From positions 1 to 49,757 of the IMG/VR virus record IMGVR_UViG_3300037493_003170: a stretch of 49,757 nt of DNA; one strand, 5' to 3'. The stretch's first letter is position 1. The number at the start of each line of letters is the position of its first letter. Origin of the DNA: a virus. A program made the translations under genes and the position numbers. This document shows positions 24,805-32,950 of this stretch, in pieces. The notes beneath the pieces are model-generated. The model saw nothing but the letters and a program-made list of their open reading frames with translations, was not told where the DNA came from and did not search any database.

Positions 24805-27009
24805 TTAAGGCGCAGAATAAATTCTAAATGTCATCGTTCCCTCGTTATCATCATAAAGTAGGTCGTAGAAATAGAAACAATAATCACCTGCCTTGTCTGC
24901 ATCGACTGTGAAGGTTTTGGGACTCATCGCTTCAGCACTCTCTGTTGCCGCCGCCTCTGTTTCTGCTGCACCAGTAACAAATACCCCTCTCCGAGGACCA
25001 TCCGGCAACAATCTTATGTAAAGAGCAACTATGTATTTCGGAAGTATGCTGTCATCGGGTCGAAATTGAGCCACACCAGAAATATATTCACAAATATAGT
25101 CCCCCGCTGGGAGCGTGAAAGTTGAGGCACACGCGGATGTTGTGGCATTTAACGTAATCGTTTCATCGAAGCTGGAGCCAGAGCTGGAGCCAGAGCCAGA
25201 GCCAGAGCCAGAGCCGGAGCCGGAGCTGGAGCCGGAGCTGGAGCCGCATCCTGTGCAAGGTCCGAAGGTGTATTCAATGCCCCCGTAAGTAATTGGGCCG
25301 GTGTTTGGACAGTCAACACTATCATACCACATGGCTTCTCCCTCCGCCCCAACTGGACCCACACTCAAATACCAGTCTCCTTCGTCACGGATCAAAACAA
25401 CACCCTGATCCAGAACAAGGTCGTAGTAAGAATAAGCATCATTTTGTGGCGAATAATTCATTTCAGCACACACTTCCTCCCCGGTGCCGGGGCGTATGTA
25501 ATTGATCTGAACACAACAAGGAGATCCAGAGCTGGAGCTAGAGCTGGAGCTGGAGCTGGAGCTGGAGCCGGAGCTGGAGCCGCATCCTGTGCAAGGTCCG
25601 AAGGTGTATTCAATGCCCCCGTAAGTAATTGGGCCGGTGTTTGGACAGTCAACACTATCATACCACATGGCTTCTCCCCCATCCACAGATAAATACCAAT
25701 CTCCTTCGTCGAGGGTGAGTGTAATATCTTCAAATGTGTAAACCCCGTCGGCAAACGTCATCTCAGCACAAACTTCCTCCCCGGTGTCGGGGCGTGTGAA
25801 ATTGATCTGAACACAACAAGTAGAGCCAGAGCTGGAGCTGGAGCTACCGCCACCGCCGCCGCTAGTTGAGCCGGAGCCGGAGCTGGAGCCAGAGCCGGAG
25901 CTGGAGCCGGAGCTGGAGCCAGAGCCGGAGCCAGAGCCGGAGCTGGAGCTGGAGCCAGAGCCGGAGCCAGAGCCAGAGCCGGAGCCAGAGCCGGAGCTGG
26001 AGCTGGAGCCGGAGCCAGAGCCGGAGCTGGAGCTGGAGCCAGAGCCGGAGCTGGAGCTGGAGCCGGAGCCAGAGCCGGAGCTGGAGCTGGAGCCAGAGCC
26101 GGAGCCAGAGCCGGAGCCGGAGCTGGAGCTGGAGCTGGAGCCAGAGCCGGAGCTGGAGCTGGAGCTGGAGCTGTAATCAGGATCTTTGCAAAGCAATACA
26201 AGAATGTCTCTTTCCCCGCCAACAAGAAGTTGGGGGTCAACACAGGTATCGAACTCATATTCCACACCTTCTCCGGTGATGACAAATGGGACATCCTCGG
26301 CGGGAAGATAGCCGAGTTTCCTGACATCGTAATTGTAGGAGCGCGAAACTGGATTTAACGAAAAGCGGCCCTCGTCATCGCCCATTCCCGAATATGCTCT
26401 GTGGTTGTTGTGGCGGATCTCCCACAGAGGCTCGGGGATCGGTTCGCGTGTGTCGCAGTCAAGAACGAGGAAACGAAGCTCGATCCCGCTTTCAGGGAAG
26501 CCAATCTCGCACTCAGGAATATCAGCGACGGGTGCCACATATTCAATCTCCTTGATGGGTGTCTCGCTCTCAACCCAATCGACTTCGTTCATGCCGGGGC
26601 TACGTGTTAGGGTCATACCATCCCACCAAAACGTATCGCAATTCGGGCTTTGAAACACGAGATAGTTCTCGGCTTGGAAAACGTGGACATCCTCGCAACA
26701 TCCAAGTGATTCACCGAGAGGGTGACAACCAAGGATCGGAACCCCATCGACCACAACGGCAATACCGGAAAGTGCCTGCGAGAGAGGTGCGGCGGAGATC
26801 CCCCGGCGCGGGCGGAAACTGGCAGCTCCGTTGAACTGACCTACGGCACCAGTAGTAGTATAGACAAATCCGGGGCGTGTCTTGACCACGCCCTCATCGA
26901 AGACAAGATTGGTAGCCGAGTGAACCCTCCGCTTTTCCCCTACAAGAAGCGGGCTGGACTTCATGTCCACACCTTGCGTCCCGAGCTGGATGATGTTGAT
27001 TTTAGGCAT
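24805..27009 (-). CDS. Modular virion protein with long Ser-Gly stalks and repeated Cys modules
   Basis: A 734-residue protein from the ATG at 27009; a GTG at 27030 would extend it further into the upstream gene. Residues 1-280 are beta-rich and begin like podovirus tail proteins ([19 protein letters not shown]). Then comes a stalk of about 117 residues made almost only of Ser and Gly, a Cys module ([29 protein letters not shown]), a second Ser-Gly stalk, a second copy of the module, a third stalk and a beta-rich C-terminal domain of about 130 residues ending in FRIYSAP. The layout is that of an adhesin or fibre with flexible stalks. Ser-Gly is a common O-glycosylation context, and two glycosyltransferase genes follow directly. 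Confidence 0.85.
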   Translation of the reverse strand: MPKINIIQLGTQGVDMKSSPLLVGEKRRVHSATNLVFDEGVVKTRPGFVYTTTGAVGQFNGAASFRPRRGISAAPLSQALSGIAVVVDGVPILGCHPLGESLGCCEDVHVFQAENYLVFQSPNCDTFWWDGMTLTRSPGMNEVDWVESETPIKEIEYVAPVADIPECEIGFPESGIELRFLVLDCDTREPIPEPLWEIRHNNHRAYSGMGDDEGRFSLNPVSRSYNYDVRKLGYLPAEDVPFVITGEGVEYEFDTCVDPQLLVGGERDILVLLCKDPDYSSSSSSSSGSGSSSSSSSGSGSGSGSGSSSSSGSGSGSSSSSGSGSSSSSGSGSGSSSSSGSGSGSGSGSGSGSSSSSGSGSGSGSSSGSSSGSGSSSGSGSTSGGGGGSSSSSSGSTCCVQINFTRPDTGEEVCAEMTFADGVYTFEDITLTLDEGDWYLSVDGGEAMWYDSVDCPNTGPITYGGIEYTFGPCTGCGSSSGSSSSSSSSSSSSSGSPCCVQINYIRPGTGEEVCAEMNYSPQNDAYSYYDLVLDQGVVLIRDEGDWYLSVGPVGAEGEAMWYDSVDCPNTGPITYGGIEYTFGPCTGCGSSSGSSSGSGSGSGSGSGSSSGSSFDETITLNATTSACASTFTLPAGDYICEYISGVAQFRPDDSILPKYIVALYIRLLPDGPRRGVFVTGAAETEAAATESAEAMSPKTFTVDADKAGDYCFYFYDLLYDDNEGTMTFRIYSAP
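25241..25342 (-). repeat. Copy 1 of a near-identical coding repeat in the Ser-Gly protein
   Basis: These roughly 100 bases match 25577-25678 without a difference that I can see. The copies are offset by 336 bases, or 112 codons. They encode the C-terminal half of each Cys module. The flanks of the modules have diverged, so this part was duplicated recently or is kept alike by gene conversion. Confidence 0.9.
25577..25678 (-). repeat. Copy 2 of a near-identical coding repeat in the Ser-Gly protein
   Basis: Partner of the repeat at 25241-25342. It encodes the segment from near the [13 protein letters not shown] part through the FGPCTGCG end of the Cys module, followed directly by a Ser-Gly tract. 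Confidence 0.9.
25822..26172 (-). repeat. Ser-Gly-encoding low-complexity repeat (long stalk)
   Basis: About 350 bases of GAGCTG/GAGCCG/GAGCCA-type units encode the first stalk. Units of six bases or multiples keep the frame, so slippage would alter stalk length and not the reading frame. Shorter tracts of the same kind lie at about 25527-25585 and 25162-25246. Confidence 0.95.
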
Positions 27010-27757
27010 CTGCTGACCAATGGTAGCCACTTACGGAGTTCCACTTCAAGATCGAAGTTACCGTTGGTGTCGGCAGAAATTCGGCGACGGATGCGAAAGA
27101 TCCTTCGGGGTCACACACGTCGCCCACGGTGGCAACTGGCTTGACCACAATGATACCCTCGCCTTGAAGCGTGGACAGGCAGCGGATTTCGTTCTCGTCG
27201 CCGTTGGCAGCAATATGCTTGTAACCGATGATCTCCAGTGTCGTGCGCCTTGGCAAGAGACCCTTCACACACTTGGGGATCTCCTCCACAGGAGTCTGGA
27301 CGAACTGCTTTGCGGAAGCGTCCCACAACGTCAGGCTGTCCTTCTCGGGCGTGCCTTGGATCGCGTGCATGTCACCGAGGCAATCGGCGATGACTTGGAA
27401 CTTGAAAGGCAGCGGCTCACCGGGAATCGGTGTGGACGAAGGCGTTTGCTTCCAGAAGTTGTGGTAGAGTTGAGTGACCTTCAGCGGAACCGATTTCACC
27501 ACGCTGGCGAGACCCTCAACGATCTTGATGAATCCCGAACCCGAGAAACGTGCGAGCTTGTCGCCCTTTCGACCGAGGATGACAATCTCATCGACAGAGC
27601 AAGTGGAATCGAGCCAAGTGCTTGCGAGCGTAGTGCCCTCGCTGTTGTCCGACTTGAGCGAATCGTCCGTGGTCGGACAAACGCGGCAAAGCGGGACTGT
27701 CTGCGGGGTGGCGCAGGTATCAGCGAGGGTCGGGAGTTGGTTGCAGTTGCAGGACAT
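27002..27757 (-). CDS. Hypothetical structural protein with Cys-rich N-terminus
   Basis: A 251-residue protein that I do not recognise. The first 30 residues carry five cysteines (SCNCNQLPTLADTC, then PLCRVCP), and the rest is a mix of strands and short helices (VDEIVILGRKGDKLARF, TTLEIIGYKHIAANGD). It follows the small lipoprotein gene and overlaps the start of the Ser-Gly-rich protein by eight bases. Cysteines are frequent in this tail block (also in the Ser-Gly protein and the capsid linker), which hints at zinc sites or disulfides in the particle. A tail-tip or adhesin assembly role is inferred from position only. Confidence 0.55.
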   Translation of the reverse strand: MSCNCNQLPTLADTCATPQTVPLCRVCPTTDDSLKSDNSEGTTLASTWLDSTCSVDEIVILGRKGDKLARFSGSGFIKIVEGLASVVKSVPLKVTQLYHNFWKQTPSSTPIPGEPLPFKFQVIADCLGDMHAIQGTPEKDSLTLWDASAKQFVQTPVEEIPKCVKGLLPRRTTLEIIGYKHIAANGDENEIRCLSTLQGEGIIVVKPVATVGDVCDPEGSFASVAEFLPTPTVTSILKWNSVSGYHWSADA

Positions 27758-27763
27758 GGTGGC

Positions 27764-27922
27764 TTATTTGTTAGATTCCGTTGCGATGATGATCCCCCGC
27801 GCCACTTCCTCGCCATCCAATGCCCATGTGCGCGTGCCGTCCGGCGAGACGGTCAGTGAGCATCCCGAGCATCCGTAAATCACGAGGGCGAGGAGTGCGG
27901 CGGTGAGGAGAGTGGTTTTCAT
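27764..27922 (-). CDS. Small predicted lipoprotein, 52 aa
   Basis: The 52-residue frame starts three bases after the SGNH gene stop. It opens MKTTLLTAALLALVIYGC: two-residue basic start, 14-residue hydrophobic core, then a Cys at position 18 in a lipobox-like context (I-Y-G-C; the Tyr is unusual), with a second Cys at 21. The remaining 34 residues are polar (SPDGTRTWALDGEEVARG). This is the form of a short exported lipoprotein. Phage lipoproteins beside receptor-binding genes can block the receptor against superinfection, and others act as outer-membrane spanins. Position behind a tail adhesin and away from the lysis genes favours the first, as an inference. The overlapping 132-aa frame at 27771-28169 looks like a shadow. 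Confidence 0.6.
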   Translation of the reverse strand: MKTTLLTAALLALVIYGCSGCSLTVSPDGTRTWALDGEEVARGIIIATESNK

Positions 27923-27925
27923 GGA

Positions 27926-29932
27926 TCAGTAGTTCATGTTCTGTTGGCTGTAATCGGTGACGAACTTCGGCGCGATCTCCATGCTGAAATCCGTGATCCA
28001 GCATTCCCGCACACCGCCGGGAGTGGTTGGGGTCGTGCCGGTGATGAGGGCGAAGTAGGTCGAGGAATCCGAGCTGCCGCCCACGGTGATTGTGCCGCTC
28101 CAGTCGGCGATCATGCGGCGGGCGGGCAGTCTGGTGCTTGACCCTGCCGCTGTCGCGGGCTGATGCCATGCCCGGAAACGCTTGGTGACACTTGTGCCAT
28201 TGCCGATGTATTCAATCCAGTAGATGTTATCCGTACTCGTAATCCATGTGCCTCCAGCATATGGCGCGGCTGCGGTGGTGGTGGAGTGGTAGATTTTCGG
28301 CGAGACGGTTTCCGTGATGCCCGATCCTTTTACGGCGAACTGGATGTATGGCACGGACTGACTGGAAATGACATCAACACCGTGGATGATCCTGAATCCG
28401 TTCCAACTCGTGTTGGTCATGCCGACCGCTTCGGTCGAAGAGGCTCCCCCGCAAAGGATGACGGCACGGATGTCGTCTAAAAGATTCCCGTCGAACAGGC
28501 GGTATTTGTAAATCTGCCGCTGCCCCATTTGTGGCCCGAAGTCCATGATTTTCCCGGATCGGCCCGTGGATGCAACGGGCGCGGGCGAGGCCGTGAAGGT
28601 GTAAGTCATCTTGCCGTGATCCGGCGAAGTGACCCCGAAATTGCTCGCCCCGATCAACTGACTTGATTGTGCCCAGATCGTCGCCCGCGTGGTGGTGTCG
28701 GAAAGGGTGCGCATCGCGCTGGATTCTGCCGTCTGGAGGTTGAACCGTCCTCCCGGCACGTGAAGGTTGAGAAGTAGCTTGTCGATGATCCACGCCGCGA
28801 TGAATCGGCGGGCGGGAATGGTGAGGTGAGGCGCGATGGCGGATTCATTCCACCCATCCGCCGTGCTGCCGACGGTGTCCATGTAGGCGACGGTGCGGAG
28901 GAGTTTCTGGCCGTCCACGAACGCCCATTTGTAGGTCGCGCATTTCGTCCGGATCGCCGCGTTGGTGGTTACGTCAAGCCCGCCGTCTCCCGATGGCGAG
29001 GATGTGTTGCCGACCCACACGTGCGAGCAATTCGGATGTTGCTCATACCATCGGGTCATCATCGCGTCGAGGTCGCTGAGGTCGGTATCCTCTTCCTTGA
29101 CGGCGTGGAAAATGAGACGTGCATCCATCGCCGCGCAGAGGGTGGCGAGGTTCGCGGCGGGCGAGGTGAGGGCTTGCGCGTAGCTTGATCCGCCTCGCCC
29201 GACCGTGACCGGAATCACGCCGGAATCTAGATACATGTAGGTGCCGAGGTAGTGGGAAACGCCGGTTGCATTCGATACCACGAGCGTCGGCTTGCCGTTT
29301 TTCAGGAGTCCATCCGCAGCCTCAAAATCCACGTATCCGATGGTTCCTGCCGTTCCCGCCCCCGTGTCGGCGGTTTTCGCCGTGATCGCCACGCCGTATT
29401 GGGAGACAGTGAAAGTGAGTGTTCCGCCGCCGGATCTCCGCGCATACCAACAACGGATTTTCGTCCATCCGGCGTGGATGTTTGCGGATTGAGGCGTTTC
29501 CGTAACTGTGCCTGCAATGGGCAGGGAATAATACTCGCCATTGGGGAGGTATGTGAAATCACCGGAAAGCAACGCAGCGGAACCACCGAGCGTTACCGTC
29601 GTGGATTGTTGTCCAGAACCGAACGCGATGCCTCCAGTAAAAGTGGACGTGCCGACGCATCCCTGACCAAAGCGACGGATCATTTCCAACGCGACATAAG
29701 GGGGAAATGCTGATCCAGCGGTCGCCATGCTGTCCCCGCCCGTGCCGAACACTACGTATTTCCCATCGCCGGGGTATTCGGTGACGCTGAAATCAATCAA
29801 CTGATCGTAGAAATGATGGATCGCCTCGGGGGAGGTGTCGATGGGGTAGGCGTTTACAGCCTCCCCTATTTCAATAGTAATATCCGCCGGATTAAGATCC
29901 TCCTGTCGATACAATGGTCGTGTGAGTGGCAT
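27926..29932 (-). CDS. Tail adhesin with SGNH/GDSL hydrolase domain
   Basis: A 668-residue protein. Residues about 59-72 read YVVFGTGGDSMATA, a block I GDS motif with the nucleophile Ser near 68. Block III is probably VWVGNTSS (about 300), and the late D-G-W-N-x-x-x-x-x-P-H (about 362-372) would give the catalytic Asp and His. A beta-sandwich-like insertion (about 90-250) separates block I from the rest. The C-terminal 260 residues form a beta-rich domain, probably for binding. SGNH domains in phage tails remove acetyl or acyl groups from surface glycans. The gene lies after two small fibre-like genes and directly before the small lipoprotein, so it is a likely receptor-binding or receptor-modifying protein. 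Confidence 0.72.
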   Translation of the reverse strand: MPLTRPLYRQEDLNPADITIEIGEAVNAYPIDTSPEAIHHFYDQLIDFSVTEYPGDGKYVVFGTGGDSMATAGSAFPPYVALEMIRRFGQGCVGTSTFTGGIAFGSGQQSTTVTLGGSAALLSGDFTYLPNGEYYSLPIAGTVTETPQSANIHAGWTKIRCWYARRSGGGTLTFTVSQYGVAITAKTADTGAGTAGTIGYVDFEAADGLLKNGKPTLVVSNATGVSHYLGTYMYLDSGVIPVTVGRGGSSYAQALTSPAANLATLCAAMDARLIFHAVKEEDTDLSDLDAMMTRWYEQHPNCSHVWVGNTSSPSGDGGLDVTTNAAIRTKCATYKWAFVDGQKLLRTVAYMDTVGSTADGWNESAIAPHLTIPARRFIAAWIIDKLLLNLHVPGGRFNLQTAESSAMRTLSDTTTRATIWAQSSQLIGASNFGVTSPDHGKMTYTFTASPAPVASTGRSGKIMDFGPQMGQRQIYKYRLFDGNLLDDIRAVILCGGASSTEAVGMTNTSWNGFRIIHGVDVISSQSVPYIQFAVKGSGITETVSPKIYHSTTTAAAPYAGGTWITSTDNIYWIEYIGNGTSVTKRFRAWHQPATAAGSSTRLPARRMIADWSGTITVGGSSDSSTYFALITGTTPTTPGGVRECWITDFSMEIAPKFVTDYSQQNMNY

Positions 29933-29933
29933 A

Positions 29934-30155
29934 TTAAAGAATCCTTACGTTAGCTGCTCCGGTTAGGCGTGCGCGGTTATGTCCAACACCGACAAAGTTG
30001 CCGGGTGCAAGAATGGGGATTTCAGGACCGTAGGCTTCGAGCCGAGGGTTCCAGAAAGCGATGGTGATGTCAGCATCCGTGTGGATTTGAACTTCTTGTC
30101 CTTCGGGGAGGTTGTAAACCTCATCGGTCGTGGTGATTTCGTTGTCGTAGAGCAT
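29934..30155 (-). CDS. Small hypothetical virion protein, 73 aa
   Basis: I start at the ATG at 30155, five bases after the upstream stop, because the longer reading runs into the preceding gene. The protein is beta-rich (EVYNLPEGQEVQIHTDADITIAFW...) and ends ANVRIL one base before the ATG region of the SGNH adhesin gene. No family is recognised. Its composition suits a small decoration or fibre-connector protein. Confidence 0.5.
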   Translation of the reverse strand: MLYDNEITTTDEVYNLPEGQEVQIHTDADITIAFWNPRLEAYGPEIPILAPGNFVGVGHNRARLTGAANVRIL

Positions 30156-30160
30156 GGTGA

Positions 30161-30895
30161 TTATGCAGTGTAGTTTTGTCCAAGGACTTGTCCAATCCAA
30201 CTTGTTCCATCAGCCTTGAATTGGAGCATGTCAAATTTGCTGGCGGTTACTGTGATGGTGGGTGCCGAAGCTCCCGGCCATTTGACTCCAGTAAAGGCGG
30301 CGGTAAAGCTGCCTGCGCCGGTAAATAGTTTGAGCGTTAGTGTCTTTCCTGCCGTCGCAGTGGGCATGGTAAATACGCAGTTCCCTGTGAGGGTGCAAAT
30401 CTGGAAAGTGCCGGAGGTCAGCACAAGCGTTTCCAGCGTGCCACTAGGTCCAATGTTGATCGAAGCTTCAGTGGGGTTGACAAGCGTTTGGTTTGTGGAC
30501 GTGCCGTCGGCTATTAGAACCCTGAGGGCATCTGCGGCGATTCGAGCAGCCTCCTCCGCAGCCGCATCGGCAATGCGGTCGGCGATCTCTTGGTCAAGCG
30601 CGTTGGCTACGACTTGTATCTGCGAAACCACAGCGGTTCCGCTGAGGATTGCTCCCGTGGTAAGAAGGCTGACCACAAGAAGATCGGCCTCATCATACTC
30701 AATGTTGTAGGAAGTGGCAGTCTCGCAGTTGACCTTGGTGATGGGGTGCTGGATCGTCCCGAAAATGAACTCGGGCCAACCGGGGTTCACGTCCTGATCG
30801 AGGAACAGTTTGACCTGATCGCCAACCTGAGCTTCCGGTCCCGTGTCGTATTGATACAGGGCGGGTTCGACAATAAGATCTTCGAGGAGTTCCAT
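30161..30895 (-). CDS. Fibre-like virion protein with coiled coil and beta C-terminus
   Basis: A 244-residue protein, first in the leftward transcript after the capsid terminator. The N-terminal 85 residues are mixed and acidic. Residues about 95-130 form an Ala-rich coiled coil (ALDQEIADRIADAAAEEAAR). The C-terminal 100 residues are a beta domain of a kind seen at the ends of phage fibre proteins (GNCVFTMPTATAGKTLTLKL, GVKWPGASAPTITVTASK, FKADGTSWIGQVLG). A trimeric fibre with a head or tail anchor at the N-terminus fits. A shorter protein at 44470-44853 has a similar beta domain. Confidence 0.6.
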   Translation of the reverse strand: MELLEDLIVEPALYQYDTGPEAQVGDQVKLFLDQDVNPGWPEFIFGTIQHPITKVNCETATSYNIEYDEADLLVVSLLTTGAILSGTAVVSQIQVVANALDQEIADRIADAAAEEAARIAADALRVLIADGTSTNQTLVNPTEASINIGPSGTLETLVLTSGTFQICTLTGNCVFTMPTATAGKTLTLKLFTGAGSFTAAFTGVKWPGASAPTITVTASKFDMLQFKADGTSWIGQVLGQNYTA

Positions 30896-30907
30896 GAGCG
30901 TAAGAGG

Positions 30908-30952
30908 AAAAAGGGAGGAGGGGCGAGCCGGGGTTTTCCCAACCCGCCCCTC
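30908..30952 (-). terminator. Intrinsic terminator after the capsid gene
   Basis: On the - strand a strong hairpin forms between GAGGGGCG and CGCCCCTC (+ strand 30918-30925 and 30945-30952), with a further GGTT/AACC-type inner pairing. A CTCCCTTTTTCC tract follows. It lies between the capsid stop and the fibre-like gene, so it would reduce expression of the tail genes relative to capsid. Confidence 0.8.
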
Positions 30953-30974
30953 GGTTATAGGTTAGACCAAAAGG

Positions 30975-32789
30975 TCAGGAGTTGTCAACAAGTGTGACAG
31001 TGGTGACGTTCGCGCCAGTTCCGAGGGTTGCGCCGACCGGAGTGGTAAGCGTGACCGTGAAGGTCTGATCGGTTGCAGCAACGGCAGTCGCGAGGATGTC
31101 GATCTCGATGAACTTCGGATCGTTGTCGCCCGCTTCCCATTCCAACGTGCCGGTTCCGTCGAGGAAGTCGGTGTCGTTGGTGGTGACGTGGGCGGTCGTC
31201 CAAGTGACCGAAGCTGCGCCAGCGTTTCCACCGGTGCGGTTGACCGCGATGCGGAGGGTGTAGGCATCGCCCTCGAACACCGTAGTAGCGGTTCCAGCAG
31301 GGGAGAGACCCAACACGGAAGCGTCGGCGGACTCAGGAGCCACGCACTCGCCATCGTGTTCAGCGACCTTACCGCACTGGGCGCACTCGGCTTGCGAGCA
31401 GGCATCGGCAGCGGTGGTGTCGAACTCTTCTGGTCCGGCGAAGTTGTCGATACCGGGGCCGTAGTTGCGCTCGGTGACTTCGAGAACGTAGCCGGGGCGT
31501 TGGCTGTGGCGATAGGCAATGAAGCCCGAGAACTCGGGGTATTTTGCCTTGAAGCGGAACTCGTGGCGAGCGGCAAGCTTGAACTTGTCGTTATGCTCGT
31601 TGCACGAGAGGAAGCTTCCGTCCACAACCTTGACCGCGTAGTTCACGCCGGAGTTGTCTCCGCCGACAGGCTTGATGGGTTTCATCAAACCGTAACGCTT
31701 GAAGGAGCGCGGGTCAACGTGAGGGATCAGCGTGACCATGTCATGCTTGATGCCGTCAACCACAATGGAATCCTTGCGGTATTGGTGGTTGGTTCCGGTG
31801 ATGAGACCGCCATCCTCACCGAGGGTGTTGACCCAGTCGTAAACACGAACGAAGGCATAGACGGGGTTTCCGCCAGCGGTGCCGGTCTGCTTGAAGTAAC
31901 CACGGATCGGGGTCTCGTTGAAGTAGCACTTGATACCGCCGTAGGTATCATACATGCGTCCCTTCATCGGGCCTTCGGTGTCCTTGAGTTGATCGTTGAG
32001 ATACTGCGTTCCGGTGATGTCGCGCTCGATTTTGTCTTTGATGACTGCGTCCTGCCAGTCAAGGCGGGGCATTTCAACTTCGAGCATGTAATCCTCGGAA
32101 GCCGCGAAACCGCGACCGCGAAGTTCGGCCATGATGTGATCGCGATAGTCCTGAAGGAAGTGAATCGTGATGCGATATTGTGGAGGGGCTTGCCATCCAC
32201 CAGCGGACACGTTGAACTGATCTCCTGCGAGAACCGAAGCGTTGGCTTCACCGTGACGGATCACGAGGTTCAGGAGGTTGTCCGAGAAGTTGGACATACC
32301 CCAGCGGGTGAATTGGTTCTTCATGCCGTTGAAGTAGCCACGAATGTGGGCTTCTCCAAGACGGTCGAGTTCACGAGCGCACTTGACGGGAGTATCGAGC
32401 GAAAGCTCGAAGTCCTCGAACTCACGGATACGGAAGCCCTGCGAAAAGTCGATGGTGTGCTGGCCGTGGCAAGCATTGTCATCAATATCGTTGGTCAGGT
32501 TTCCGAAGATACCGTTTGTGCCGTGGAGGGTGCGACCTTTGAAGTCACCACCCTCAACGAGGGCACGCTCGGAATGATCGACGGAGTTGTAGGCCACGGA
32601 AGCCTGTTTGGCCTCGCCGTAAATAACGGACGAGCTGTTAGCATTGCGACGAACGACCCCACCATCGGGGATCATACGAAGTGCGAGATTCGGGGAGTCT
32701 TTAATCTCCTCACGGACGATGTCGGTGATTACCTCGGTCTGCTCGTAAAGGGCAGCGATAATCTTGTCTGGATTACATGCGGTTGACAT
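30975..32789 (-). CDS. Major capsid protein with C-terminal Calx-beta domain
   Basis: A 604-residue protein, assigned as major capsid by place (after portal and scaffold), size and its own promoter and terminator. Residues 1-455 are the presumed capsid fold (EQTEVITDIVREEIKD start; long arm; repeated Trp/Tyr strands). Residues about 460-482 hold a Cys cluster (CSQAECAQCGKVAEHDGEC), perhaps a zinc knuckle. Residues about 493-604 read like a Calx-beta domain: TTVFEGDAYTLRIAVNRTGG, ASVTWTT, GTGTLEWEAGDNDPKFIEI, QTFTVTLTTPVGATLG, VTTVTLVDNS. Calx-beta folds are known from exported adhesion proteins. Here it would be displayed on the capsid surface. I could not confirm the capsid fold directly by motif. 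Confidence 0.78.
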   Translation of the reverse strand: MSTACNPDKIIAALYEQTEVITDIVREEIKDSPNLALRMIPDGGVVRRNANSSSVIYGEAKQASVAYNSVDHSERALVEGGDFKGRTLHGTNGIFGNLTNDIDDNACHGQHTIDFSQGFRIREFEDFELSLDTPVKCARELDRLGEAHIRGYFNGMKNQFTRWGMSNFSDNLLNLVIRHGEANASVLAGDQFNVSAGGWQAPPQYRITIHFLQDYRDHIMAELRGRGFAASEDYMLEVEMPRLDWQDAVIKDKIERDITGTQYLNDQLKDTEGPMKGRMYDTYGGIKCYFNETPIRGYFKQTGTAGGNPVYAFVRVYDWVNTLGEDGGLITGTNHQYRKDSIVVDGIKHDMVTLIPHVDPRSFKRYGLMKPIKPVGGDNSGVNYAVKVVDGSFLSCNEHNDKFKLAARHEFRFKAKYPEFSGFIAYRHSQRPGYVLEVTERNYGPGIDNFAGPEEFDTTAADACSQAECAQCGKVAEHDGECVAPESADASVLGLSPAGTATTVFEGDAYTLRIAVNRTGGNAGAASVTWTTAHVTTNDTDFLDGTGTLEWEAGDNDPKFIEIDILATAVAATDQTFTVTLTTPVGATLGTGANVTTVTLVDNS

Positions 32790-32791
32790 AA

Positions 32792-32804
32792 TTTTTGTTG
32801 GTTG
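32792..32804 (-). promoter_or_regulatory. A-rich leader motif before the capsid gene
   Basis: The 13 bases CAACCAACAAAAA on the - strand lie two bases before the capsid ATG. The identical 13-mer lies two bases before the ATG at 42580. There is no Shine-Dalgarno sequence at either gene, so this may be the translation-initiation element. Confidence 0.5.
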
Positions 32805-32816
32805 AAGTTTCGATTT

Positions 32817-32950
32817 CTCGTTTCCGCAACTAACGAGCCACCGTCAGTCTCCTATGGACACCGTTGGAGGGACGCTAAATCCTCCGGTAAGCTGAACGTG
32901 ATGCTCAAAGGCTGTGGCTTGGAAAACCACTAGGCTGAGAGCAATTCAGC
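32817..32950 (-). promoter_or_regulatory. Structured leader region upstream of the capsid gene
   Basis: Several perfect stems can be drawn. GCTGAA/TTCAGC (32945-32950 with 32891-32896) plus TGCTC/GAGCA (32939-32943 with 32902-32906) enclose GTGGT/GCCAC around a 7-base loop. GGAGG/CCTCC (32881-32885 with 32866-32870) and CTCGTT/AACGAG (32832-32837 with 32817-32822) follow. The -10 box lies in the outermost arm, so only read-through RNA could form the first large stem. Confidence 0.55.

Noticed and set aside
27771-28169. 132-residue frame on the - strand overlapping the SGNH gene and the lipoprotein
   Set aside because: It is in another frame than both. It is very rich in Arg, His and Gly without domain pattern, and it would overlap the SGNH gene by more than 240 bases. 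The 52-residue lipoprotein frame explains the gap better.
30959-30988. TTGACA-18-TAACCT on the - strand at the end of the capsid gene
   Set aside because: Transcription from it would run at once into the terminator hairpin at 30918-30952, so it is probably a coding coincidence (L-V-D-N-S).
31188-32786. 532-residue + strand frame opposite the capsid gene
   Set aside because: It mirrors the capsid gene almost exactly and has no leader, promoter or domain of its own. The same goes for the + strand frames at 13736-14785 and 21359-22150.
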